DNA from: Neofamilia sp964346535
GTDB taxonomy: Bacteria > Bacillota > Clostridia > Tissierellales > Peptoniphilaceae
Reading direction: 5' to 3'
Assembly (NCBI GenBank): GCA_964346535.1
Contig: CAYFUN010000021.1
Location: 1-23,867, forward strand
Length of the DNA: 23,867 nucleotides
A model generated the notes under the pieces. That model saw nothing but the letters and a program-made list of their open reading frames with translations. It had not been told where the DNA came from and did not search any database. Below are positions 14,986 to 22,659 of the stretch, piece by piece. Position 1 is the stretch's first letter. Every line of letters starts with the position of its first letter. A program made the position numbers and the translations under genes.

Positions 14986-15979
14986 AAAGACAGAAATAGA
15001 CCTAAAGACAACCCAAATTGAAAACATCTTTATAGAGGACTTTATGCCAGTAGCAGACGGAGACTTTGTAAAGGTTTATTTGTATGCCTTTAAACACAAG
15101 GATTCTCAAAGCGACTTTGAACTGACAAACGAAATCCTAGCTACCAACCTTGGCCTCCACCTAGCAGACGTAGAAGATGCCTGGACCTACTGGGAAGGAG
15201 AAGGACTAATAAAAAAGTACATAAAAGTAGACGGGACCTATGACATAGAATTCCTGTCACTGAGAAACTACTATATAGAAAATATGGGCCCACAAGTTAG
15301 GATTCCAGACCCAAGCCCAACAGATAATTTAGTTGCTCAAATGGAATCAGACCAAATTAGGGCTATGTTTAACGAAGTTGACTACCACATGAGAAGGACA
15401 ACAACTCCAACAGAAAAAATGGAAATTCTATCTTGGATCACTTCCTATAATATGGGACCAGATATGATAAGCCTGGCCTTTGAATATTGCACAGAAAAAA
15501 AGAAAAAAATTTCTGTAAACTACGTTAGGGCAGTAGTAATGTCCTGGTACGACAAGGGACTTTCAACTATAGAAGCAATCGAAGAAGAAATAAAAAAATC
15601 AGACGAAAAATACGTCCGCAAAAACCAGGTCCTAAGAAAACTTGGCCTCCAATACAGGGCAGTATCAGAACCAGAAATAGAGCTGATAAACTCTTGGTAC
15701 GAAAAGTATAATTACGATGAAGACCTAATAGACCAGGCCATAAAGAGAACTGCCAACATCCAAAAACCATCAATAAACTATGTAAACTCAATACTTACAA
15801 AATGGAGAAAGATGGGCATAAAAACAAGTGCAGACATAGAAGAAAAAGATGTAAAGCCAAAGTCCACCTACAAGCCAAGTGGCTCCAACAACTTTAACAA
15901 CTTCCAAGGCCAATCCAAGAACTACACAGAAGAAGAATTAAACAAACTGGCAAAAACCATAAGAAAAAGGCGTAGATAA
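14969..15979 (+). CDS. DnaD-like primosome protein with two C-terminal DnaD repeats
   Basis: The 336-residue protein has an N-terminal winged-helix-like domain (about 20-105: GDFVKVYLYAFKH, LGLHLADVEDAWTYWEGEG) and two tandem DnaD C-terminal repeats (about 126-206 and 210-290), each with the YxxxIxxxW-type motif: YVRAVVMSW (185-193) and YVNSILTKW (271-279). A basic low-complexity tail ends in TIRKRRR. Such proteins remodel DNA and help load the replicative helicase. The TTG start overlaps the previous gene and has AGAGGA at 8-base spacing. The loader ATPase follows after two bases. The domain layout is like Bacillus DnaB/DnaD rather than E. coli DnaB. Confidence 0.9.
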   Translation: MKFTTEKTEIDLKTTQIENIFIEDFMPVADGDFVKVYLYAFKHKDSQSDFELTNEILATNLGLHLADVEDAWTYWEGEGLIKKYIKVDGTYDIEFLSLRNYYIENMGPQVRIPDPSPTDNLVAQMESDQIRAMFNEVDYHMRRTTTPTEKMEILSWITSYNMGPDMISLAFEYCTEKKKKISVNYVRAVVMSWYDKGLSTIEAIEEEIKKSDEKYVRKNQVLRKLGLQYRAVSEPEIELINSWYEKYNYDEDLIDQAIKRTANIQKPSINYVNSILTKWRKMGIKTSADIEEKDVKPKSTYKPSGSNNFNNFQGQSKNYTEEELNKLAKTIRKRRR

Positions 15980-15981
15980 CA

Positions 15982-16953
15982 ATGACCCAAGTAAACATTT
16001 ATGAAAAAATCCTAAATGAATACAGAGCCAAACAAGACAGGCTAGAGACAATAAAAAGAGACAAAGAAGAAAGGCTCTATAAAGAAATTCCACTATTAAA
16101 ACAAGTAGACAGGGAAGAAAAAGCCTTTATGCTAAAAGCCGCCAAGGACCTAGCCTTTGGAAAACAAACTGACTTTCACGACCAGCTAGAAGACTACAGA
16201 CTTGCAAAAATAAAACTTCTAATGTCAAACGGCTATCCAGAAGACTACCTAGAGCCAGTTTATGAATGTAAAAAATGCAAGGACACAGGCTTTATAGGCT
16301 CAGAGCCCTGCACCTGCTTTAGCCAAAGACTAGTCAAAGAAGCCTACAAAATGTCAAATATAGACAAGATTTTAGCAAAAGAAAACTTTCAAAACTTTGA
16401 CCTAGACGTATTTTCAGACGAGGTCCCAGAAGGCGAAGACCTAAGCCCGAGAGAAAACATAAAAGAAGTAGTCAAGGCAGCCCAAAAATTTATCAGAAAC
16501 TTTGACGACCCAGAAGAATACAATCTCCTCTTTTATGGAACAACAGGCCTGGGAAAAACCTATATGACTAATTGTATAGCAAAGGAAATCTTAGACCTAG
16601 GCTACACAGTAATCTATCAAACAGCCCACAGGCTTATGGATCTAATAAGCGACTACAAATTTGGCAGGGCAGAAAATATGGACCAGGCCAAGAAAAACTA
16701 CGACTATCTTCTTCAAGCAGACCTACTAATAATAGACGACCTAGGGACAGAAGTGCCAAATACCTTCTCAACAGCAGAAGTCTTTAACCTAATAAACACT
16801 AGAAACCTAGGCCAAAAGAAGATGATAATCTCAACTAACCTAAGCCCAGGCGACATATCAAAAATTTACACAGACAGAGTTTACTCAAGGATCTTAGATC
16901 GCTTTGACATATACGAATTTATAGGCACAGACCTAAGGTGGAAAGGATACTAA
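15982..16953 (+). CDS. dnaI: DnaI/DnaC-like helicase loader ATPase
   Basis: The 323-residue AAA+ protein loads the replicative helicase onto DNA. A zinc-finger-like segment has C96, C99, C110 and C112 (YECKKCKDTGFIGSEPCTC). The ATPase domain has Walker A YGTTGLGKT (185-193) and Walker B LLIIDDLG (248-255), followed by STNLSPGDI and a conserved arginine-containing DRVYSRILDRF. The N-terminal 90 residues form a mostly helical, charged region expected to bind the helicase. It follows the DnaD-like gene at two bases, completing a helicase–primosome–loader set. IstB of insertion sequences is related, but no transposase is nearby, so the loader role is preferred. Confidence 0.92.
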   Translation: MTQVNIYEKILNEYRAKQDRLETIKRDKEERLYKEIPLLKQVDREEKAFMLKAAKDLAFGKQTDFHDQLEDYRLAKIKLLMSNGYPEDYLEPVYECKKCKDTGFIGSEPCTCFSQRLVKEAYKMSNIDKILAKENFQNFDLDVFSDEVPEGEDLSPRENIKEVVKAAQKFIRNFDDPEEYNLLFYGTTGLGKTYMTNCIAKEILDLGYTVIYQTAHRLMDLISDYKFGRAENMDQAKKNYDYLLQADLLIIDDLGTEVPNTFSTAEVFNLINTRNLGQKKMIISTNLSPGDISKIYTDRVYSRILDRFDIYEFIGTDLRWKGY

Positions 16954-16969
16954 AAAACAGGAGGAAAAA

Positions 16970-17365
16970 ATGAAGCTAGTACAACTAAAAGACAGCCAAA
17001 ACCCAGCAGGCCACTTTACCCCAGCAGTAATATCAGACGCAGGTATAGTCTATATCTCAGGCCAAGTCCCAGTAGACTACAAAAGCGGAAAAATAATAAC
17101 AGGGGACCTAGAAAAACAATTTAAACAAGTTCTAAAAAACCTAAAAGCTGCCCTAGAATCAGCAGGAGCAGACATAGACGACATCCTAAAAGTTACCATC
17201 CTTGTAGCAGATGGTAACGACTGGTACCAAATCAACCAAATTTACAAAAATTTTATGGGCAAACACAAACCAGCCAGAACAATAATTCCAGTCCTTCCCC
17301 TACACAACGGCTACAAGGTAGAAGTCGAAGCCATAGCGGAACTAAAGAAAGACAAAAAAGAATAA
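16970..17365 (+). CDS. ridA: RidA-family 2-iminobutanoate/2-iminopropanoate deaminase
   Basis: The 131-residue protein hydrolyses reactive enamine/imine intermediates made by PLP enzymes and acts as a cytosolic trimer. The signature is present: VYISGQVPVD, KVTILVADGNDW, and PARTIIPVLPLHNGYKVEVEAIA with the substrate-binding arginine in PARTI. The gene has a strong GGAGG site and is the last of the long operon, followed by a terminator. The link to the replication genes is probably only shared transcription. Confidence 0.93.
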   Translation: MKLVQLKDSQNPAGHFTPAVISDAGIVYISGQVPVDYKSGKIITGDLEKQFKQVLKNLKAALESAGADIDDILKVTILVADGNDWYQINQIYKNFMGKHKPARTIIPVLPLHNGYKVEVEAIAELKKDKKE

Positions 17366-17375
17366 GCAAAAACTT

Positions 17376-17398
17376 AGAGCCCCAAGTGGGCTCTTTTA
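17376..17398 (+). terminator. Terminator of the DUF2232–ridA operon
   Basis: AGAGCCC (17376-17382) and GGGCTCT (17388-17394) form a 7-bp GC-rich stem with a 5-base loop, followed by TTTT. It lies 11 bases after the ridA stop codon. Confidence 0.85.
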
Positions 17399-17440
17399 AA
17401 ATAAAAAATGAAAAAACTAAAAAATAATCACAAAGAACCC

Positions 17441-17469
17441 TTTACAAAAACTTCAAACTATTATATTAT
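17441..17469 (+). promoter_or_regulatory. Promoter of rpsD
   Basis: TTTACA (17441-17446) and TATTAT (17464-17469) are separated by exactly 17 bases. Transcription would begin near 17476, giving a leader of about 50 bases before the rpsD start. Confidence 0.7.
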
Positions 17470-17480
17470 AAATATTGGAA

Positions 17481-17506
17481 ATAAATTATCGCGGCAAATA
17501 ATTTAT
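17481..17506 (+). promoter_or_regulatory. rpsD leader hairpin, candidate S4 autoregulatory site
   Basis: ATAAATTAT (17481-17489) pairs perfectly with ATAATTTAT (17498-17506) around the loop CGCGGCAA. The hairpin fills most of the short rpsD leader and ends just before the AAAGGATG ribosome binding site (17508-17516). The GC-rich loop stands out in very AT-rich DNA. Known S4 leader RNAs are larger pseudoknots, so the match is only by position. Confidence 0.45.
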
Positions 17507-17526
17507 GAAAAGGATGTTTAAACAAA

Positions 17527-18123
17527 ATGGCAAGAATGAGATCACCAAGATGCAAACAAGTTAGACGTCTTGGACTAAACGTTTATGGCCTTCCAAAAGC
17601 CAACAAGAGAATGGGCAAAGGCCAAGGAAGAAATGACAAAAAGCAAACCGAATACGGAATGCAACTTTTAGAAAAACAAAGACTTAGAGAATACTACAAC
17701 GTAATGGAAAAACAATTTAGATCCTACGTAGAAAAAGCTCTAAACTCAAATGACCCAACAGGTGAAGCTCTAGTAAGACAACTAGAATCAAGACTAGACA
17801 ACCTAGTATACAGACTAGGCTTTGCTTCATCAATTAGACAAGCCAGACAAATGGTTAACCATGGTCTAATTAGAGTAGATGGAAAGAAAGTAGACATTCC
17901 ATCCTACCAAGTAGAACCAGGATCAAAGATTTCACTAAAAGAAAAAGCTAGAAAAAATGAATTATTCAAAGAAAACTACCAAGCAGCTTTCTTAAACAAC
18001 CTTCCATACCTTACTAAGGAAGAAGACTTCCAAGGAGTGTATGTAAGATACCCAGAAAGAAGCGAAGTACCAATCGAAATCCAAGATAACCTAGTAGTAG
18101 AATTCTACTCAAGACTTATCTAA
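17527..18123 (+). CDS. rpsD: 30S ribosomal protein S4
   Basis: The 198-residue protein is a typical S4: a primary 16S rRNA-binding protein with an S4 RNA-binding domain in the middle (LESRLDNLVYRLGFASSIRQ, MVNHGLIRVDGKKVDIPSY) and the C-terminal VPIEIQDNLVVEFYSRLI. The N-terminal zinc-binding cysteine set of some S4 proteins is missing, with only C9 present. The gene is monocistronic, with its own promoter, leader hairpin and terminator, as in Bacillus, rather than in the alpha operon. S4 proteins in that group repress their own translation. Confidence 0.98.
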   Translation: MARMRSPRCKQVRRLGLNVYGLPKANKRMGKGQGRNDKKQTEYGMQLLEKQRLREYYNVMEKQFRSYVEKALNSNDPTGEALVRQLESRLDNLVYRLGFASSIRQARQMVNHGLIRVDGKKVDIPSYQVEPGSKISLKEKARKNELFKENYQAAFLNNLPYLTKEEDFQGVYVRYPERSEVPIEIQDNLVVEFYSRLI

Positions 18124-18134
18124 TCACACATACA

Positions 18135-18166
18135 AACACCGACTATTGTGGTCGGTGTTTTTTTGT
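18135..18166 (+). terminator. Terminator of rpsD
   Basis: AACACCGAC (18135-18143) and GTCGGTGTT (18151-18159) form a 9-bp stem with loop TATTGTG, followed by a T-run. It lies 12 bases after the rpsD stop. Confidence 0.93.
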
Positions 18167-18201
18167 GGTGGGGACATTTTGTTGTGGGACAAGGGGAGAT
18201 G

Positions 18202-18393
18202 TTAGGGGCCTGTTAAAGCCCTAGCCAAAATCTTCGATTTTGTAGCAGGTCTTATGCAAAAGATTCCCAAGAAGCCGACCAAAGGGAAGGCTGCTATCGC
18301 CGTTTGAAAGATAAATTTAGAATCTAAACACAATTTAATAAGAAAAATAATTGAAGCTATCGCTGCTTTGCTATTTACTAAGTTTATTTTGTT
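18202..18393 (-). other. 63-codon open frame without a good start, inside the GTCCC element
   Basis: On the minus strand the frame is open from 18393 to a TAA at 18204-18202. It has no ATG; the only usual start is a TTG at about codon 20. The predicted peptide holds a hydrophobic segment (TAIAAFPLVGFLGIFC) and a basic end (PATKSKILARALTGP). No ribosome binding site is visible. GCGATAGC occurs twice within it. It may be a gene remnant carried in the repeat or a chance frame; I do not recognise it. Confidence 0.2.
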
Positions 18394-18459
18394 TCACCGG
18401 GGACAGGCCTAAAATTGGCAGTCAGATTCTAGCCAATCGACCTTCACTTTGCTAACAAG

Positions 18460-18485
18460 GGGGACACACCTGAATGAATGTCCCC
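18460..18485. repeat. GTCCC palindrome, copy 2 (inverted loop)
   Basis: GGGGACA (18460-18466) and TGTCCCC (18479-18485) form a 7-bp stem. The 12-base loop, read on the minus strand, is TTCATTCAGGTG, differing from the other two copies at one or two positions. Another GTCCCC follows at 18499-18504. Confidence 0.8.
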
Positions 18486-18574
18486 TTTCTCTTCAAATGT
18501 CCCCTTACTCTTCCTTCTCCTTCTCCCTAACTCGTAAAAGATTAAACCCTTTTCTCGCAAAAAGCTGATAACTA

Positions 18575-18583
18575 TGCTATAAT
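18575..18583 (+). promoter_or_regulatory. Extended -10 promoter of the molybdoenzyme operon
   Basis: TGCTATAAT (18575-18583) is a perfect extended -10 element (TGnTATAAT). The -35 position is weak, as is common with extended -10 promoters. It lies 35 bases before the ATG at 18619. Confidence 0.7.
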
Positions 18584-18618
18584 ATTTATGTATTTTTATA
18601 TACTTAGAAAGTGATGCT

Positions 18619-19704
18619 ATGTTAGAGAAATTGTTAGTCCAAGGAATTTTGGACCAGACTTTTAAGAAGAAAATTGAAATCCATCCAGGGGCTTGTTTAA
18701 GGTCTAGGCATGACAAGGACAAGTGCCAGAGGTGTTTTGATCTTTGTCCTGCTGGGGCTATAAAATTAAAAGAGGACCAAGTTTATGTGGACCCCTTAGA
18801 GTGTACAGGCTGCAATCTTTGTGTCAGCTCTTGCTATTCAAGGGCCTTACATGTAGCTGACCGTCCTTACCTGGCCTTTATTAACAAGGCCTTAGATGAA
18901 AAAATTAAAGAATTTTCTTGTGGCTGTATAGAAAGCCAAGGAAAAGCTGATGTAAATTTTGGCTGTCTGCGAACTATTGACCCAAGGTTTTTAGGGGCAA
19001 TTTTTGCAGGAGACTTAAGAGCCAATGTTAAAATGGATTTTTCTTCTTGTGAAAACTGTGCTTATAAGGACTTAGGACTAGATACGAAAGCCTTAATTGA
19101 AGATTTTAAAGACAAGGCTGAAAGTAAGTTTTTAAAAATTTCTTTTGGGACCTTGGAAGTTAGAGAAGAGACTGACCTTTCTAGGCGGGATCTTTTTAAA
19201 AACATCTTTAAGACTACTGAAGATTTGGCCAAGTCTTCTGTAAGACAGACTTCAAAGGACTTGGGCCTTGACCTAGAAACCCAGGAAGACGTAGACACTT
19301 TAATAAAAATTCTCTTGAAAAAGGCTTTAAAAGACGGGAAAGATCTAAGCATGTATTTGCCTTACATCTACAGCTTAGAGGGAAGCCCTGCCTGCGTTTT
19401 TTGTAGGCTGTGCGAAAATCTTTGCCCGACAGGGGCTATAAAAGTTGAAGCCAATAAGGACAGGGACCAACTTGTTTTTGACCAAAGCCTCTGCAACTTT
19501 TGTGGCAGGTGCTTAGAGAAATGCCCTAGCTCTGCTTTAACAAAATCAAGCTTAAAGGACTTTGAAAATAAAGTTCTTTATAAAAAAGAAAAAAGTCACT
19601 GCAAGTCTTGTAAGGTGGCAACTAGTGACTTAGATGATGAGGGCCTTTGTCCAACTTGTGCCTTGAGAAGAAAAAATAGACGACGCAAAATTAATAGGAG
19701 GTAA
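18619..19704 (+). CDS. Polyferredoxin-like protein with four [4Fe-4S] sites and a C-terminal Cys ribbon
   Basis: The 361-residue protein is rich in cysteine motifs and has no signal peptide or membrane helix. The N-terminal pair is C26/C36/C39/C43 and C62/C65/C68/C72. A middle segment has C101, C103, C116, C144 and C147 (CGC, FGCL, CENC), unlike a normal ferredoxin. SRRDLFK (188-194) looks like a twin-arginine motif but is internal. The second ferredoxin pair is C259/C262/C265/C269 and C292/C295/C298/C302. The end has CxxC...CxxC (C328, C331, C344, C347), a rubredoxin-like or zinc-ribbon fold, and a very basic tail. As first gene of the molybdoenzyme operon it is likely an electron carrier or maturation factor in the cytoplasm. 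I do not know a characterised relative. Confidence 0.8.
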   Translation: MLEKLLVQGILDQTFKKKIEIHPGACLRSRHDKDKCQRCFDLCPAGAIKLKEDQVYVDPLECTGCNLCVSSCYSRALHVADRPYLAFINKALDEKIKEFSCGCIESQGKADVNFGCLRTIDPRFLGAIFAGDLRANVKMDFSSCENCAYKDLGLDTKALIEDFKDKAESKFLKISFGTLEVREETDLSRRDLFKNIFKTTEDLAKSSVRQTSKDLGLDLETQEDVDTLIKILLKKALKDGKDLSMYLPYIYSLEGSPACVFCRLCENLCPTGAIKVEANKDRDQLVFDQSLCNFCGRCLEKCPSSALTKSSLKDFENKVLYKKEKSHCKSCKVATSDLDDEGLCPTCALRRKNRRRKINRR

Positions 19705-19709
19705 GATTA

Positions 19710-20285
19710 ATGTCCAGATATGCAATGATATTTGATAAGAAAAACTGTATAGGCTGCAATGCCTGTGTTGTTTCCTGCCAGCAAAATTATTCTATGCCAG
19801 CAGAAAATAAATTAAACTGGGTCACTGTTGAAGAATCAGGTGACTTTCCAAACTTAAAACTAGACTTTACTCCCCATCTTTGTGCCCACTGTGGCAACCC
19901 AAAGTGTGTGGATGTTTGTCCAGTTGAAGATGCAACCTTTAGAACTCCTGAAGGCTATGTACTTATTAATCCAGAAAACTGTATAGGCTGTTCTCTTTGT
20001 GTAAAGGCTTGTCCTTATGGGGCCAGGTCTATGGACACAGAGGCTAGAGTTGCTGTAAAGTGCTCTTTTTGTGCCAACTTAGTTGAAAATGGCGGAATAC
20101 CTGTTTGTGTTTCTACTTGCCCAACTAAGTGCAGGATTTTCGGCGACTTAGACGACCCAAATTCTGAAGTTGCTAAACTTGTCGCTGAGGGAAATGTCGT
20201 TAGACTTGACGAATACTTAGACAATGGAACTGAAGATTTTGAACCTTATGTTTATTATATTTTAGAGGAGGAAAAAGATGCTTAA
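19710..20285 (+). CDS. Four-cluster ferredoxin subunit (DmsB/PsrB/NrfC type)
   Basis: The 191-residue protein has 16 cysteines in four [4Fe-4S] motifs: C13-C16-C19-C23, C58-C61-C66-C70, C91-C94-C97-C101 and C118-C121-C133-C137. This is the usual electron-transfer subunit of DMSO-reductase-family enzymes. It has no signal peptide, so export would be with the Tat-targeted catalytic subunit, as known for this family. Its last 8 bases overlap the catalytic-subunit gene, so the two are made together. It starts at an ATG with a GGAGG site. It probably passes electrons between the catalytic subunit and a donor not encoded here. Confidence 0.93.
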   Translation: MSRYAMIFDKKNCIGCNACVVSCQQNYSMPAENKLNWVTVEESGDFPNLKLDFTPHLCAHCGNPKCVDVCPVEDATFRTPEGYVLINPENCIGCSLCVKACPYGARSMDTEARVAVKCSFCANLVENGGIPVCVSTCPTKCRIFGDLDDPNSEVAKLVAEGNVVRLDEYLDNGTEDFEPYVYYILEEEKDA

Positions 20286-22659
20286 GGATTGGAACAAGGA
20301 AATATCAAGAAGAAAGTTTCTAAAAGCATCTGGCCTTGCTGTTGCTTCTGCTACAGTTTTAAGCGGATGTTCAAAAGAATATTTTACAGAGCCAAAAGAG
20401 CTTACTAATACTCCAAAAAAATCTACTGACCACAGAAATTATCCATATACTTATCCAGCAGAAAAGGTAACAAAAATTCCTACTGCCTGCTATATGTGTG
20501 CTATTAACTGTGCTGCAGTTGGAGTTGTTGATGAAGACGGCATAGTAAAGAGAATGGAAGCAAATCCAAATTGTCCAGTTTCTAACGGCTCACTTTGTGC
20601 CAAAGGCAATGCAGGAATTGCCCAACTTTATGACGAAGACAGGCTAAAGACTCCTATGAGAAAAACAGGTCCAGACACCTGGGAAGAAATTTCTTGGGAC
20701 GAGGCTTTTGATGATATTTATAATAACTTAACAAGAATAGCCAATGACTATGGACCTGAAACAGTTGTAGGTTTAAATAGAAGGGGCTATTATACTTCAT
20801 ATTTAAAGGCGTTTTTAAAGGCCTATGGATCTCCAAATGGCGTCCTAAGTCAAAACTCAATTTGTGACTCAGGAAAGAGGGTAGCCCAACAACTAGTTGC
20901 AGGTGCTGCTGGTCTTTATTGCGACTTTAAAAACTCTGACTATATAATCCTCTTTGGAGCCAACCAAATGGAAGCTCCTAGATACAGACTGGGAATGCCT
21001 GGGGATATTTTAACAGCCAAAGAAAATGGAGCAAAACTTGTTGTAGTTGACCCAAGGTTTAACTATGCAGCTGCAAAGGCTGACGAGTACCTTCCAATTA
21101 AGACAGGAACTGACGGCCTAATGCTAATGGCTATGAACCATGTAATTATTTCTGAAGACCTTTATGACAAGGACTTTGTTAATAACCTTGGTTACGGCTT
21201 TGAAGAATACAAGGCAGAAATTTTAAAAGACGACTATACTCCAGAGGCTGTTGCTGATATTTGTGGCATTGATGCTGAAACTATTAGAAGAATAGCCAGA
21301 GAATTTGCAGGAGCAGACAGGGCTGTTGCTGATACTTCTTCTGGAATAATTATGCACCAAAACGGAACTCAAGCTGACTGGCACCTGCTTAACCTAGTTG
21401 CCTTAACTGGCAATATGCTAGGGGAAGGCGGAATCACTAAGAGAGCTAGTGCAAAGCTTTCTTCAGACAAGTTCGAAGAAGACAACTCTAAGGGCAAGGA
21501 AAAATTCTGGGAAGCCTTAGGTTATGTTTCTTATTCAGGTAGCCCAGAAGGCGGAAACAGAAATATTCTTCCTGAATGTATCTTGACTCCTGATGCAGTT
21601 CCAGCAGGTCCACTTAGAGAAGAAGAAACTCTTCCTCTATATGATGGAAAAGGAATCAAGGCTCTAATTGTCTATCAAACAGACCCAATTGGCGCCCAAT
21701 CAAATACAGAAAAAATGATCGAGGCCTTTAACGCCTTAGACTTTGGTGTTGTTATAGATATTTATCTAAACCAAACTTGCGAGGCCCTACCAGTTGGTGG
21801 AATTGCCCTACCTGAAGCAACTTATCTAGAAAGATATGCAGCCAGGGCAATAAATGCCTACACACCAGCTATAGCTTTGTCTCAACCACTTGTTAACCCA
21901 ATGTGGGAATCAAAGTCAGCCTACTGGATCTTTATAAAGCTAGGCCAAAGATTTGGCTTTAACGAATTTTTAGCCTTAGACCCAGAAGGAGAAGAAAAGG
22001 CCATGGAAGACGCAGTTCTTAAGGCAGACCAAGGTGATGGCCTAATAGCCGACCTTGACCAGCTTAAGACTGAGGGAGTTTGGATGAAAAAAGACATAGA
22101 CGCCAGAACCTACGAAAACTACGACAAGGTCTTTAACAACGGCAAGTACTACTTCTCCTTTGTAGGCGACGACCTTACAGACGACCAAAAAGTTTACGCC
22201 GCTGCAGGATCAGGAGTTCCAGGCTATATAGAACCAGTAGCTACAACAGCTGAATATCCACTTAGATTTATGGCAGGAGGCAAAGTTTGTTGGCACACTC
22301 AAACTTCAACTAGAAACAACAAGTATCTAATGCAAATCTTTGACGACGAAGTTATTGTAAAGGACAAAAACTATATTGTAATGTCTGTAGAAGATGCAGA
22401 AGAAAGAGGTCTTCAAACTGGCGATATGGCAAGAGCCTACAGCCCAACAGGGGAAGTCCAAGCAGAAGTTCTAGCCACAAAGAGATGTCCAAAGGGCTTT
22501 GTTCACATGACCCACGGCTTTGGCCACCATGCACCAACAATGACTTTAGCTGACGGAGTAGGAGCAAACTCAGCCATGCTAGTAGACCACTTGAGAATGG
22601 ACCCATACTCAAACTGCTTTACAACCAAAGAAGAAATCTGTAACGTAGAGAGTATCTAA
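20278..22659 (+). CDS. Tat-targeted molybdopterin oxidoreductase catalytic subunit (PhsA/PsrA-like)
   Basis: The 793-residue protein belongs to the DMSO-reductase superfamily. A Tat signal SRRKFLK (10-16) is followed by a hydrophobic stretch and LSGC (28-31), a possible lipobox that would anchor it to the outer membrane face at C31. The first [4Fe-4S] cluster is C71-C74-C78...C107. C196 in QNSICDSG lies at the usual molybdenum or tungsten ligand position, as in thiosulfate, polysulfide and arsenate reductases. The codon is TGT, so it is not selenocysteine. The C-terminal half has the dinucleotide-binding region (VMSVEDAEERGLQTGDMARA, GHHAPTMTLADGVG). Reductase for a sulfur, arsenic or other acceptor, or a dehydroxylase, all remain possible; the substrate cannot be assigned. 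No membrane anchor gene (NrfD/PsrC/DmsC) is in the operon. Confidence 0.9.
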   Translation: MLKDWNKEISRRKFLKASGLAVASATVLSGCSKEYFTEPKELTNTPKKSTDHRNYPYTYPAEKVTKIPTACYMCAINCAAVGVVDEDGIVKRMEANPNCPVSNGSLCAKGNAGIAQLYDEDRLKTPMRKTGPDTWEEISWDEAFDDIYNNLTRIANDYGPETVVGLNRRGYYTSYLKAFLKAYGSPNGVLSQNSICDSGKRVAQQLVAGAAGLYCDFKNSDYIILFGANQMEAPRYRLGMPGDILTAKENGAKLVVVDPRFNYAAAKADEYLPIKTGTDGLMLMAMNHVIISEDLYDKDFVNNLGYGFEEYKAEILKDDYTPEAVADICGIDAETIRRIAREFAGADRAVADTSSGIIMHQNGTQADWHLLNLVALTGNMLGEGGITKRASAKLSSDKFEEDNSKGKEKFWEALGYVSYSGSPEGGNRNILPECILTPDAVPAGPLREEETLPLYDGKGIKALIVYQTDPIGAQSNTEKMIEAFNALDFGVVIDIYLNQTCEALPVGGIALPEATYLERYAARAINAYTPAIALSQPLVNPMWESKSAYWIFIKLGQRFGFNEFLALDPEGEEKAMEDAVLKADQGDGLIADLDQLKTEGVWMKKDIDARTYENYDKVFNNGKYYFSFVGDDLTDDQKVYAAAGSGVPGYIEPVATTAEYPLRFMAGGKVCWHTQTSTRNNKYLMQIFDDEVIVKDKNYIVMSVEDAEERGLQTGDMARAYSPTGEVQAEVLATKRCPKGFVHMTHGFGHHAPTMTLADGVGANSAMLVDHLRMDPYSNCFTTKEEICNVESI

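Larger units (their letters stand above)
18170..18504. mobile_element. MITE-like non-coding element with inverted GGGGACATTT ends
   Basis: The 335-base block has GGGGACATTT (18170-18179) at the left and its exact reverse complement AAATGTCCCC (18495-18504) at the right. Further GGGAC/GTCCC motifs sit inside each end (18186, 18400, 18460 and 18481). It fills nearly all of the long gap between the rpsD terminator and the next promoter. It encodes no intact protein; a 63-codon open frame lies on the minus strand. A CAAAATC-TTC-GATTTTG hairpin lies at 18226-18242. No flanking target duplication was obvious. I infer a non-autonomous or decayed element related to the GTCCC palindromes; a REP/RAYT-type origin is possible. 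Confidence 0.5.

Noticed and set aside
15982..16953. IstB-like insertion sequence helper
   Set aside because: No transposase or terminal repeats are present, and the gene is coupled to a DnaD-like protein and the helicase operon.
18444..18722. 92-codon minus-strand open frame across the GTCCC repeat and the start of the polyferredoxin gene
   Set aside because: It runs antisense through a palindrome, a promoter and the start of a well-supported gene, has no ribosome binding site and is rich in Ser/Lys from repeat DNA.
19180..19202. Tat signal in the polyferredoxin (SRRDLFK)
   Set aside because: It is at residue 188 with no hydrophobic stretch after it, so it cannot be a signal peptide.
20860..20880. 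Selenocysteine at the metal-ligand position of the molybdoenzyme
   Set aside because: The codon is TGT in a single uninterrupted frame; there is no in-frame TGA.
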